A DNA stretch of 64,000 nt from Cryptomeria japonica (taxonomy: Eukaryota > Streptophyta > Pinopsida > Cupressales > Cupressaceae): the NCBI RefSeq assembly GCF_030272615.1, contig NC_081414.1, positions 769,983,653 to 770,047,652 on the forward strand. The letters run 5' to 3'. Position 1 is the stretch's first letter. Each line of letters starts with the position of its first letter. The notes under the pieces were generated by a model. That model ran no database searches and was not told where the DNA came from. It worked only from the letters and a program-made list of their open reading frames with translations. Of this stretch, positions 1 to 10,597 are shown one piece after another. Both the position numbers and the translations under genes were made by a program.

Positions 1-259
1 AGCTACTTCTCAGGGGGAGTAGTTGGTATACTGAATTGATTGGTATTTTGTATATGAACTTGGTTTTATTATAACTTTGGCATTTGATGTCAAAGGTGGG
101 GAGATATCTATGGAAAAACACATTATCTTTTGAGGAGAGATTGGGAAAACATGTTGCTCTCAAGGGGAGAGATTGTTGTTTTTTTATATTTGGCATTTAT
201 GTTTTGGCACTTTGATAGTTTTTCAATCTTGTGTTGCCATCAATGCCAAAGGGGGACAG
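1..259 (+). mobile_element. 3' internal end of an older LTR retrotransposon (element E)
   Basis: This is non-coding sequence ending in a purine-rich tract (CCAAAGGGGGACAG, about 245-259) directly before a TGTTGG LTR start. The layout 'GCCATCAATGCCAAAGGGGG' then TGTT is also found at the 3' end of element D (39321-39350), which supports an LTR-element end. No intact coding frame is visible. The 5' part of the element is outside the window, so its class is unproven; Copia-like is inferred from the resemblance to D. Confidence 0.55.
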
Positions 260-489
260 TGTTGGTATTTTGGTATGGTTTTTTCATTGATGTCAACACC
301 TACTAAAACACTAGCACTTTGGAGATCCAACAACATTCACCAGCAAGCAAGTAACTATTGCACAGTTCCTAGTATATGGTTCACTGACAAGATATAATGA
401 TCACCAGCACTTGAAATGATACGGAAGACACTTGGTAATATCGAAGGCATCATGTGGACATCTTATCTTAATGAATTAATCATTGGTAT
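260..489 (+). repeat. LTR of element E, first part, interrupted by element A
   Basis: The repeat starts TGTTGGTATT after a polypurine tract. It is cut at 489, where element A begins; the five bases 485-489 (GGTAT) recur at 16617-16621 as the target-site duplication of A. The rest of this LTR continues at 16622. Its partner LTR is outside the window, so its boundaries rest on sequence style only. Confidence 0.55.
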
Positions 490-1270
490 TGTTTATGGTG
501 AAAATGGACAACAATAATAACGATATTGAAAGGCTAAATGAATCCACCCACTAAACCCTAGCCTAACAATGAACAAAGATCCACCATAACATATGAAGAT
601 TACCTAAGACAATGCAAAATAAAACAAAATCACAAAGATTATACCATCACATGTCCAATAGGGTTTTGATCTCCATTCTTCCTATCTCCATTGATCTTGC
701 TTGATATATTTGCTCTCAGATTTTTGTATGCACAAGAGCTCAACAAAGAACGGAATGTGGTTGCAAGTAAGATCGTAGTGTAGTCAATTGATCATTAGCA
801 TGAGTGATTAGACATTAGGGTTTGACAATGAAGAAAGCATCTTCTTAAATAGAAGACACAATATGAAATGGAGGGTTAAGATTGAGAGGTGTAAAAAAAG
901 AGGTCGGCTAGGATTAGAGGGTAGGTAAAAGAAATACCAAAATAATGAAAGAGGTAGGTAGTGTATGAATTAAGAGATGAATGACATGTGTCAAGTGTAG
1001 AAAAAGATAATGAATTAATTAAATAAATAAAGATTTATTTAATTAATAGAAGAAGTAGGATAATTAAATAAATAAAATATTTATTTAATTTAGGAAAAGA
1101 ATAATTTAAATAAATAAATGTATTTATTTAAATGAGAAATAAGGCTAGAAGAGGATAAATGAATTAATTAAATAAATAAAGATTTATTTAATTAATAGAA
1201 GAATTAAGCTTAGATAATTAAATAAATAAAATATTTATTTAATTTAACTGGACAATTTTAAGTGTCTACA
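490..1270 (-). repeat. 3' LTR of element A (781 bp)
   Basis: On the minus strand it begins TGTAGACACTT and on the plus strand it begins TGTTTATGG. It matches 15878-16616 almost base for base. The U3 part (about 1000-1250) is a string of AT-only palindromes built from TTAATTAAATAAATAAA and its complement. A TATA-like TATTTAAG (minus strand, 844-851) lies downstream of them. Confidence 0.93.
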
Positions 1271-1287
1271 TTTTGCCCCTCTTTGAG
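1271..1287 (-). other. Polypurine tract of element A
   Basis: On the minus strand CAAAGAGGGGCAAAA sits directly before the 3' LTR start TGTAGACACT. The same tract precedes the 3' LTR of element B (33315-33329). Confidence 0.85.
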
Positions 1288-1370
1288 ACAATGCGGCTTG
1301 TCGTGTTGTTTCAAAGAAGATAAGATGAACTGATACAAAGTTGCCCCAGAATGGGAATGATATGCCCCCT

Positions 1371-1417
1371 CGAGAGATTGGATGAAAATGTTTGAAAAGA
1401 TTGCAGACAATCTCTCG
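1371..1417 (+). repeat. 10-bp perfect inverted repeat upstream of the antisense gene (A)
   Basis: CGAGAGATTG (1371-1380) pairs with CAATCTCTCG (1408-1417). Inside it TGTTTG can pair with CAGACA through one G.U pair; element B has the fully paired TGTCTG/CAGACA. It lies between the polypurine tract and the TATA box of the opposite-strand gene. Confidence 0.7.
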
Positions 1418-1516
1418 ATAAGAAAGAAAGGCTAGAATGGACTGACCGAATAAAGTGACAAAGTCACAGGATGAAGAATATTGACTCGAAAAATGAAGGC
1501 AAGGGCTAGGGTAGGC

Positions 1517-1524
1517 TATAAGAT
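1517..1524 (+). promoter_or_regulatory. TATA box of the antisense PMD gene in A
   Basis: TATAAGAT in the context GGCTATAAGATAGACC lies 98 bp upstream of the ATG at 1615. The same block is conserved in element B (33076-33083, minus strand). It points to a promoter separate from the LTR and running the opposite way to gag-pol. Confidence 0.6.
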
Positions 1525-1794
1525 AGACCACGGACAAAATACATCCTCATTGTCATCTACACCCTCACGAGATCATAGTGCAGAGCGAGAAAAGAGTAGC
1601 AGCAGTCAGCAGCGATGGCTTTCGTACACAGATTCGACCACATTCGCTGATTTCAGAGGCCAGCAGAGGCAGGAGAGCTGGTAAGTACCACCAAACCTCC
1701 TCGTACTTTGACGCTTTCAATTTTGTCATTAATGCATAGTAGTTTAGCAATAAATGCGCTTAGGAATAGGGCACAAAAAAGTGCAAAAATGTGC

Positions 1795-2010
1795 AACTGC
1801 GTCTGTGTCAGTTCCAGGCGCGTTTATGTCTGGAACCGCGTTTGTGCTTGATGTGGGCGCGTTTATGTCCTGTAGGGGCGTTTATGTTCCAAAGTCGCGT
1901 TTGTGCATAATGTAGGCACGTTTATGTCAAACAGGCGCATCTGTGTTTTGTAGGCATGCTTGTGCAGTCAAGAGGCGCGTTTGTGAGTTTAAAATGCACT
2001 TATGTCAGAA
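1795..2010 (+). repeat. Degenerate GCGCGTTTATGTC motif array in the intron (A)
   Basis: About ten copies of a 10-13 base motif (GCGCGTTTATGTC, GCGTTTGTGC, GCGCATCTGTG) occur every 20-30 bases with unrelated spacers. The orientation is that of the antisense transcript. The motif matches the arrays in the element leader, which lie on the other strand. Confidence 0.75.
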
Positions 2011-2038
2011 AATGCATGGTTTTGGTCTTCTAGGTCAA

Positions 2039-2409
2039 ATCGGCAGTTCTGTGATGTCATATGCTGTTGATTGGATAAGCTGCTGAGAGGATACACTCAA
2101 GCAGGTCCTCTAGGAAGACTAGGATAGATCAAGGCACTTTGTGATGAACAGGGAGCACCAAGATAGAGTACTTTGTGATGAACAGGGAGTACCCAAAGGA
2201 TGAGTAGCACTTTGTGATGAATAGGGAGTGCTAAATGTGAGTAACACTTTGTGATGAACAGGGAATGTCACACACGTAGTACTTTGTGATGAACAGGGAG
2301 CACTACTAGGATAAATAGCAACACTTTGTGATGAACAGTGAGTGTCACTAGGATAGATAACCATATGCATTTAGATAGCAAGTAGCATTTTGTGATGAAC
2401 AGTGAATGC
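2039..2409 (+). repeat. Array of short hairpin units with covarying stems (A)
   Basis: Seven units between 2134 and 2409 share the loop TTGTGATGAACAGGG or a close variant, flanked by short inverted stems. Stems are GTACT/AGTAC (2168, 2188), TAGCACT/AGTGCTA (2205, 2227), ACACT/AGTGT (2321, 2341), GCATT/AATGC (2385, 2405) and GTAGTACT/AGCACTAC with one mismatch (2276, 2299); two units pair less well. A more distant unit at 2039-2071 has ATCGGCAG/CTGTTGAT, paired through two G.U pairs. The spacers are not conserved. Confidence 0.75.
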
Positions 2410-4429
2410 CACGATAACTGACATGATTGATTGTTTGACTGCAGGAGTATCTGCCTATGTTAGAGTCACGGGAGAGATTCCCGTCTACACAGAGATTGCA
2501 ACCAGAGTTGTCGTTTGAGGATAGAGCTACCATCGAGGAGATGGGATTGAGACACGTATTGTATGTGCTTGAGTTTTGGGCAAACATGGGTTTACTGACT
2601 GCGCTGGTAGAGAGATGGCACTCCGAGACTTGTACATTCCACTTGCCAATGGGGGAGATGACAGTGACCATCGAGGATGTCTACAGGATAATTACATATA
2701 CTGATCGATGGAGAGCTGATCCCATACAATCGTGACGAAGACAGGGAGGCGCTGAGACAGGTGTTCTAGGATCCCGAGCTAGAGATGAGAGCAGGGCACG
2801 TGGCATGGGATACCATGACTGCGACAGGGTTAGCTTTGCCAGCTGTGATCGGAGGAGCCATCAGTGGGTTCTTGTGTCTAGACAGGGCAACACGGGGGTT
2901 GGTAGTGGGCTGGGGAGGAGCACTGGAGATATTGGTGACTGAGCACACCAGATATGCATGGGGTCCATGTGTCTTGGCATCTATATTATGAGCTGCACCA
3001 GTTCATCTACCATGGATCAGTGGGACTGGGTTGTGGAGTGACACTGCTACAGGTGTGGGCATATGAGCATGTGCCTATCACACGACCGATACACTTCAAG
3101 GGCAGAGGTCATGGGCGGAGTTTTGTACATCTTTATGATATGATTACTTCACAGCCTCGAATTGGTAGGTTAGAGCACTGGAGGCGTGTGATAGATGACA
3201 TTGATGTAGTCATCTGGAGGCCGTACCTGGGGTGCGAGGAGTGGGAGGATGACGCAGTGGAGCTGCCTTATACCTTCAGGAGCAGATATTTGATTGGGCG
3301 GACGCCTTACATACTAGAGAGACAGCTTGCGGACAGGGTTGGCAGACAGTTTGGTAGGATCCAGAGGATGCCACGAGGCTCGGGTATGTATGCCCGCACA
3401 GTGAGGGATCAGGTGCAGTTCGGGCCATTGTTGTCATATGATCAGGCAGTTACACAGCTGGTGGAGATGATGCCCCTACCCTAGGATATGTGGCCCGAGA
3501 TTGAGGATGTAGGTATGGATGCAGAGTATACAACTTACTGGGCAGAGCATCCATTCCCTCGACTAATAGATCTAGGGGAGCTACTGGAGGGAGAGGTAGG
3601 AGGAGATGATGATGATGACGGTGGGGGTGATGGAGGCAGGGGCCGACGGAGGCGGAGGGGAGTAGTTGTGGAGAGGAGGGTGGCACCTCAGAGGGAGGGG
3701 GGACAGGAGGGACCGGCCCAGGTGGTGAGGGGTCGCGGTGGATTGCCCCTATAGGTACCAGCAGCACAGGGTCCTAGAGTACAGGGACAGGTGCAGGGAC
3801 AGGTGCCAGTATAAGCACAGGGTCAGAGACAGGGACAGGTGCCTAGGCATGTACAGAGACAGGTACCCTTTTAGGCACCAGCACAGGCACAGGGGTCGGC
3901 ATAGGTACAGGCACCCACAGAGGGAGAGCCACAGGCAGAGGCAGAGGGTGGGGACCCAGAGGAGGATGAGCTGCTAGAGCTGAGGGAGATCTGCCAGGGC
4001 CATGCAGACGAGATCTAGGAGTTGGAGCGAGAGAGGGACCGACTCAGGACCAGGCTCAGGGACACTGAGCGAGAGAGGGATCAGGCTATCCAACACTATA
4101 CTGAGGCTGAGACAGCACTGAGAGCAGGGAGGCGGGCGGCGGAGGATGCAGGAGCAGGCTACGCATATGTGCTGCGAGCCGGAGAGGAGATCGCCTACTG
4201 GAGGGACCTGTATTATGGTGCCATGCTAGCAGATTAGCGGGCGAGGAGCTTCCATAGACCATCGCGTACAGCGACGGCTACGGGAGGGAGCTGGAGGAGA
4301 CAGGCATCTAGTGGTGGGGTCATGGGTCCTCCACCACCACCAGATAGGCAAGGTGATCTTAGAGCGGGTCCTTCTAGAGCTCAGACTCCGTCGAGGCCAG
4401 GCAGCTCCGAGGGAGGGAGTTCATCATAG

Positions 4430-6148
4430 CCATAGAGGGCTCCCTTGTATCAGTATATGTACCATTTTTGTATTGTAGACACCTGCGGGTGATTTTGTAG
4501 CCATATGATTCTTTTGACATCATTGTATTATGACACATTTGATTATATATGAGAGATGATTCATTTTTGTGGCAGCTATATGCATGTGTACTTATGTAAT
4601 GAGATGTTCTTATAATGTATGTTTTATGATATGGACGCTTATGATATGGATGCAAATATGTACATGATGCAATGCAATATTTTTATTCTTTTATATTGTA
4701 TATGTGATGCATGATGCAAATGTGAATGTATGTAATGCAAATGAATATGATAATGCAAATGATTATTTGCATGATGAAAATGTAAGATGTGCTAACATGT
4801 GTTGTATGCAGGATGTGCTGCAATTGTGATATCTATACGTATGTATGAAATGCTTATATGTGGTAATACAGGTGTAACTATATGAAATGCAAATATTTTT
4901 GGTATGTCATTATACTCAGTCATGTGATAGAAGGCTACGTGGACTCAAGAAGGACAATGGAAGTCAATCAAGAAAGGGGGATGAAAGACAGAAGATATGA
5001 AAGTGAAAAAGCTTCTTGTGCGTTATCATCATTGAGCTTTATTATGACAAAATAGGTTATGACAATCGAGGCATATGTTCGACCCAGAAAGTCATTGTAC
5101 CTGTTTGCATGGAGATAAGACAGTCACAAACAAGGAATGCCTCAGTTCACACTAGACTCACAGTGTCCTCATATCCTTGGACAAGTCATAGCATTATTAA
5201 GAGACAATCCACAGACAGCAAATGCAAATAGGTGACGATACCCCATCCTCGCCTTTCTAGTCAAAGACATCCTGGAGATAGAATCTCTAGTCAGAGACAT
5301 CCTGGAAAAGATAAAAGACATGTCACCAAAAAGATGAAATCAAAAGAAAACCAAGACTCGACACCAACATCCACTGTAGTCCTCAAGTTTAGTGTCTCTT
5401 GTCACTCGTATAAGTCATGTTTGATTGTGGTCACAATGTTCACTTTCACAAAAAGGATAGATTAACACCGAACCATATATTGTCTGAGTCTGTTGAAAGA
5501 TTTGATTTTGTTGAAGCCCATTGTTGCTGCTATGTCTCATCTGAAACTAACTGAATCCATGAAACTGATACTTTATTGCGGAGAAGACAAAACTTTATTG
5601 CGGATCTTGCGATGCAAATGTTGCTTTATTGCGGATTGTGCGCGGATAGACTTGAAGGAAGCTGGAAGAAACTGTACTCCTTGAAACATGTGGTGTTCTC
5701 AGTTCCACACCCATCACTAGACGTAGGAATTGCCTTAGCCACAGATAGGATCTGCTTTATTATGGATGGAAAGGTAGTGAAAAGGGAAGTCATTATGAAT
5801 GGCTAACCAATCTTGGGTAGATCAATAACAAGCCATGATGGGAATAGGTAAGTTTATTGTGAGTGAATAGGTTGTGAGTGTGTGCAAAGTGAGGGATGAA
5901 AGAGAATCCTGAAGGAGGGAGGAGCAAAGTCTCTACGCATGGCGCTGGTGACCCAGTTTTCACCATGGTACTTGCCCAGGGCACCACCAAAGTGGTTTTC
6001 ACCATTGGACGAAATTATTTCTCTTTACTTTTTTTGATTTTTCAATTTTTTTGTGTCACAAGGCGCCTGTTTGCCAGGTTTTCACCAAGTAATGATTTTT
6101 TTGTTTTATAATTTTTTTTGTATTTTTGAATTAGGATATTCCAGAGAA
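4430..6148. other. Spacer between the antisense gene and pol in A
   Basis: No convincing gene is visible. The part near 4650-4900 repeats ATGCAAAT-type motifs. On the minus strand, the sense strand of A, AATAAA signals occur near 5035, 5570, 5594, 5622, 5752 and 5851, three of them in the context CCGCAATAAAG. The stretch next to pol (5930-6090) holds a conserved GGTGAAAACC/ACCAC...GTGGT block also present in B and C. Possible roles are 3' ends for both convergent transcripts. Confidence 0.55.
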
Positions 6149-8419
6149 TTATGTGTAGAACCTGTGAAGGTGCATGCTGTTGATAGGATCCTCCAAGGGT
6201 TCACCCTCTGTAGTTGAGAGCTGATATGCCCCAGATCCATATACCGCTGTGATGATGTAAGGACCAAGCCAGTTTGGTTTGAACTTGCCCTTCTTATCTC
6301 TGTCTTGCTGATTCTTGGGGTTTTCTCTGAGGACTAAGTCACCTACCTCAAATGTGCGAGGCTTGACTTTGTGATTGTAGCTGCGACTCATTCGTTGTTG
6401 GTAAGCCTTGAGATGATTAAAAGCAGTGTGTCTTCGTTCATCCAGCAGTTCTAGTTCTTGTAAGCGAGAGACCCTGTAATCTTCATCGTTGATTATGTTT
6501 CTCAAAGAGACCCGTAAAGAAGGTAACTCAACCTTAATAGGCAAGATTGCTTCAGTGCCGTAGACAAGTGAGTAGGGTGTAGCTCTTGTAGGTGTGCAGA
6601 CACTTGTGCGATAGGCCCAAAGTGCTGGATTGAGTTGGATATGCCAGTTACGGCCAGCGTCATCGACTGTCTTTTTGAGGATTTTAAGAATTGTTTTATT
6701 AGACGCCTCAGCTTGGCCATTACCTTGGGGGTAATATGGTGTGGAGAAATGATGAGAGATATGGAAGCGGTCACAGAGTTCACGAACATCCTAATTTTTG
6801 AAGGGATGCCCGTTATCAGTGATAATGGAATTGGGAATACCATATCGGCAAATGATGTAGTTCAGGATGAAGGTAGCAATTTGTTTCCCAGTGACTTGTG
6901 TGAGAGGCACGGCTTCAATCCACTTTGTGAAATACTATGTGGCTGTGATAATGAATTTATGACCATTGGAAGAAGGAGGGTGAATCTTGCCTATGAGATA
7001 GAGTCCCCACTGACAAAAGGGCCAAGGAGATGCAAGTGGTTGTAATTCTTGTGCTGGTGCATGTATGAGATCTCCATGAATTTGACATTGCTTACATTTC
7101 TTGACAAACTGATATGAGTCTTTTTCCATAGTGGGCCAGTAGTATCTAGTCCTAATGAGTTTCTTGGCCAAGGTAGGACCACTAGTATGTGGACCACATA
7201 TCCCTTCATGCACTTCACGTAACGCAATCTGAGCTTCGTCGCTTTCTATACATCTAAGAAGAGTGCCATCTAGACCTCGTCGGTATAGGATATCAGCTAG
7301 AATGACGTATCGAGAGGATTGGCGAATGAAAGTGTGGCGTTGGTTGTTTGATAGATTAGGAGGTAAGGTATTGTCGCGAAGATATGTGAATATGGAACCA
7401 TATAACTGGGATTCGAGACCAATAACGCATATCATTTCAGTAGGAGTGATCTCATATGAAGGAACCAGTAGGTTGTCTACTAGGAACTCATAGCAGGTCT
7501 CATTTTGCGGCAGGTCAATTAATGAAGCAATTGTAGCCATAGCATCTACAACACGATTTTGCTCTCTTGGTATCTGTTCAAAATCTATCTTTATGAAGTG
7601 TTGTTTCAAATCATCTACTAGTTGTTTGTAAGGCATTAGTTTTTCATCTTTTGTTTGGTAATCATCAGTTGCTTGACGGATGACAAGCTGAGAATCCCCA
7701 AAAACACGAAGTTCTTGGATCTTCCACTGAACTGCAATTCGTAATCCAGTTGTTAATGCCTCATATTCCGCTATATTGTTGGTGCAAGGAAATGATAAGC
7801 GGTATGATTTTGGTATAGAATCGCCTTGAGGAGTTATAAAGAGAATACCAGCTCCTGCCCCATGCTGTGTGTATGAGCCATCAAAGTATAGTTGCCATGG
7901 CTTTGCATGTGATATTGTTAAAATGGCTTCATCTGGAAATTCTGAATTTAGAGGAGCGTCATCTATCATGGGGGCATCTGCCAATTGATCTGCGATTGCT
8001 TGTCCTTTTATTGCTTTTTTGTCCACATACTCGATGTTGAATTCACTCAGGATCATTACCCATTTGGCCAGTCGTCCAGTAAGTGTAGCTTTGTTGAGAA
8101 GATATTTTAGTGGATCAATTCTTGCAATCAACTTAGTCTTATGAGTGAGCATATAATGTCGTAATTTCTGTGAAGCAAAGGCCACAACGAGACATGCACG
8201 CTCGATTGGTGTGTAGTTTAGCTCATATCCCACCAATGTGCGACTGATATAGTATACTGCTTTTTCCTTGCTGTTAGCAATTTGTTGTGCTAGGAGTGCC
8301 CCCAGTGCTGTTGGAGTAGCTGATATGTATAGTAGCAAAGGCTGATCTGGAATTGGTGGCATCAAAACTGGCGGATTCAAAAGATAATCTTTGAGCGTCT
8401 GAAAAGCTTGTTGACAGTT
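6149..8419 (-). pseudogene. Element A pol, 3' part: RNase H, second RNase H and integrase
   Basis: In element order this has the Ty3-type RNase H/connection region (about 8380-8000), then a second RNase H of the archaeal-like type known from Tat elements (about 7910-7520; YFDGSYTQHGAG, NNIAEYEAL, GDSQLVI, QNRVVDAMA). The integrase follows, with its HHCC zinc region (HEGICGPH and CKQCQIHG, about 7230-7060), catalytic aspartates and a basic C-terminal part ending INSMHLHRFYT at the TAA 6149-6151. The integrase would insert element cDNA. The copy is broken by a TAG at about 6932 (GAG in B) and a frame change near 6540-6840. The catalytic DNG region is still readable in another frame. Confidence 0.85.
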
Positions 8420-10597
8420 CTAATCCCATTTGAACTTGATGTTTTTATGTAGCAGGTGCTGGAAAGGATTACACTTATCTGCAAGTTGTGCTATGAATCT
8501 TCGTATAGATTGGAGTCTCCCTTGTAAAGATCGAAGTTGACTGATATTTCTGGGTGGTGGCATGTCCAAGATAGCCTTGACTTTTGCTGGATCAGCTTCG
8601 ATTCCTCTTTTAGACACAATGAATCCTAGGAGCTTCCCGGAGGTTACTCCAAAGACACATTTCTTGGGGTTTAATCTTACCCTATATTTTTCCAACCGAT
8701 CAAAGACGACTGAAAGTATGTCCAAATGTGTATCTCTATCTATTGATTTTCCCAAGAGATCATCAACATAATCTTCCATGGTTATGTGCATGAGATCATG
8801 AAAGATAGTGGTCATCGCTCTTTGATATGTAGCACCTACATTTTTCAGCCCAAAGAGCATGACATTCCAACAGAAAGTTCCCCACGGACAAGTGAATGAT
8901 GTTTTGTGTTGATCCTCAGGTGCAATCCTGATTTGGTTATAACCAAAAAATCCGTCCATTAAAGATAACATTTCGTGACCTGCTGTGAGATCCACGATCA
9001 AGTCAATGTTTGGTAATGGGAAGTCATCTTTCGGACAAGCTTTGTTGATATCTCTGAAATATGTACATATTCTGATGCTGCGATCTGGTCTACTGACAGG
9101 TACTAAATTGGAGATCCACTCGGGATAATCAATTGGGCGTATGAATCTGACATCCAATAATTTCTCCAGCTCTGCTTTAACTAGTAATGCTACTTGTGGA
9201 TGCATTTTTCTTAATTTCTGTTTCACTGGCTTTGCCCCCGGTTTGACTGTCAAATGATGCATTACCAAATCCGGATCTAGTCCAGGCATATCAGCGTATG
9301 ACCATGCAAAGTTGATTTGTCTTTCTTTGAAGAAGCTTATGAACTTTCCCCTTTCGGACTCTGTCAAGGATTGAGCCAGGAATATGTTGTGTGGAACTTC
9401 TTCTGTACCAATGTTTGTCTTTATAGTCTCCTCTACCAACATGGATGATTTTTCCTCAGATGATGTTGGGAGAATGTCGAGCCTTCCATGTTCGGGTGCC
9501 TCAGGGAGGTTTTCGCCCTCAGATATGTCCTTTCTTTTTACTTTTTTGGAGTCAGATAGCGCCACAGTGTGGTTTTCGCCATAAGACCCTTGTTTTGTTC
9601 TTATTTTCACATTTTTGCGACTGGAAGGTCCGACACCCTCACCAAAGTATGCCATGTTGTTGAGTTCTATGGTGTATCCTGCTTTGTGGTCTCCAGGGGG
9701 AAGATCATCTCGTATGCCAAGATAGTCGATAATAGCTTCGTCATTTTGAAATATATCAAATTGTGCTAATCCTTCATAATCCCAGTCAATGAGTTGGGGA
9801 TGAACAAGGGGAAGGCCTTTAATGTTTTCAGAGTTTGCAGGGCTAAGAGTGAAGATGTGGTTATATTCGGGTATATCGGGGCAATCGTCGAGGTCATCAA
9901 TGGCACTCTCCTCATCAGTTTTGATCGCAAGCGAATCCAAATTGTCATCACTAGTAGCACCTTCTGGGATAGGTGTCCTCATCCTATGTGATTTCGACCT
10001 AAGACCTTGAAACGAAGACTGTGGGAAATCCTTATGAGTTGTTTCTTGACCAACTCTGAACTTTTTGTAAAATTCCTCTTCTTTTGTGGGTTCATCTGGC
10101 TCTCTGAATGTCTCGGTGAGCTCATAGTCACTAGAGGATTTGTCTGAACCCCATTCCCATTCATTGGAATCTGTGGAATAGTAATCTTCTTGTTGAACTT
10201 TGGCAACTTTGCTTTGCGATGCCTCTTCTGTCCTTTTAGTGTGTATCTTGGAAGTCAGAAAACCAAGTCCCTTTGAGCGTTCTCTTCTTACAGTCAATTT
10301 AGGTTGTAAGGGCTCCATGACGCCTTCTTTGCGTAACCCAAGAGGGCTTTTTCCATCATACTTGAATCTTTGTAGAATCTTGAAGCCTTTGCCATAGTTC
10401 TCATAGGGTATATTAATCTGATCATGTGTGTCCTCTTCAATGTCTTTATAGAGCATTTTATATAAATTTTCCTCTTCTAGTTCGCCCCATCTTTGAAAGG
10501 TAGTAGGATCCCATTTGAGTATCATGATGGAGATTTGCTTGTTAGGATGTGGCCTTCCATATTCTTTTGGAGAACTCATGACTTGTCGTAAAAACAT
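8420..10597 (-). pseudogene. Element A pol, 5' part: G-patch-like segment and reverse transcriptase
   Basis: This is a 725-codon open stretch. Its first third holds a G-patch-like segment (YGKGFKILQRFKYDGKSPLG, then GLGF; about 10400-10250) and an acidic linker. The reverse transcriptase begins near 9300 (WSYADMPGLDPDLVMHHLTV), with CPKDDFPLPNIDLIVDLTAG, FGLKNVGATYQRAM and the catalytic YVDD near 8759-8776. The segment opens after a TAG (CAG to TAG, about 10598) and closes at a TAG near 8420. It is in the same frame as its neighbours, so it was once part of one polyprotein. Residue changes such as YFRD for DFRD show decay. Confidence 0.88.

Larger units (their letters stand above)
1681..2444 (+). 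other. Predicted 764-bp intron of the antisense PMD gene (A)
   Basis: The donor is CTG|GTAAGTACC and the acceptor TTTGACTGCAG|GAG. Element B has the same donor, position and phase with an 804-bp intron. The reading frame joins cleanly in both copies, and the exon 1 peptide is conserved except for substitutions. The intron holds a motif array (1795-2010) and a hairpin array (2039-2409). Splicing is inferred from consensus and conservation; no transcript is available. Confidence 0.72.
1615..4429 (+). pseudogene. Antisense plant mobile domain (PMD) gene in element A, two exons, broken
   Basis: Exon 1 is 1615-1680 (22 codons, starting MAFVHRFD) and ends at GTAAGT. Exon 2 starts at 2445 after TGCAG and keeps phase 0; its first codons read EYLPMLESRERFPSTQR. 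Exon 2 then has the PMD hallmark segment FHLPMGEMTVTIEDVYRI and, later, RQFGRIQRMP. After these come an acidic Asp/Gly run, Arg-rich and Gln/Pro-rich low complexity, a coiled coil (about 4022-4150), the motif EIAYWRDLYYG and the tail SSGGVMGPPPPP. PMD proteins (MAIN/MAIL1 family) are known both as host nuclear proteins and as transposon-borne proteins; their biochemical role here is unknown. The copy is broken by a TGA in exon 1 (codon 12, CGA in B), indels near 2690 and 2975, and several in-frame TAG codons. It opposes gag-pol and ends about 1.7 kb before the integrase stop. Confidence 0.82.

Noticed and set aside
2134-2409. Hairpin units as intronic C/D-box snoRNAs
   Set aside because: The loop contains GTGATGA, which fits a C box, and terminal stems are present. 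Units are only about 25 bases and lack a CTGA D box and guide-length spacing.
2134-2409. Regular repeats as a CRISPR-like array
   Set aside because: This is a plant retroelement intron. Units are imperfect, unevenly spaced and explained by short hairpins; no associated genes.
3450-3767. Minus-strand Pro/His-rich ORF opposite the antisense gene
   Set aside because: It mirrors the Gly/Asp-rich low-complexity part of the PMD gene on the other strand and has no homologous counterpart signal.
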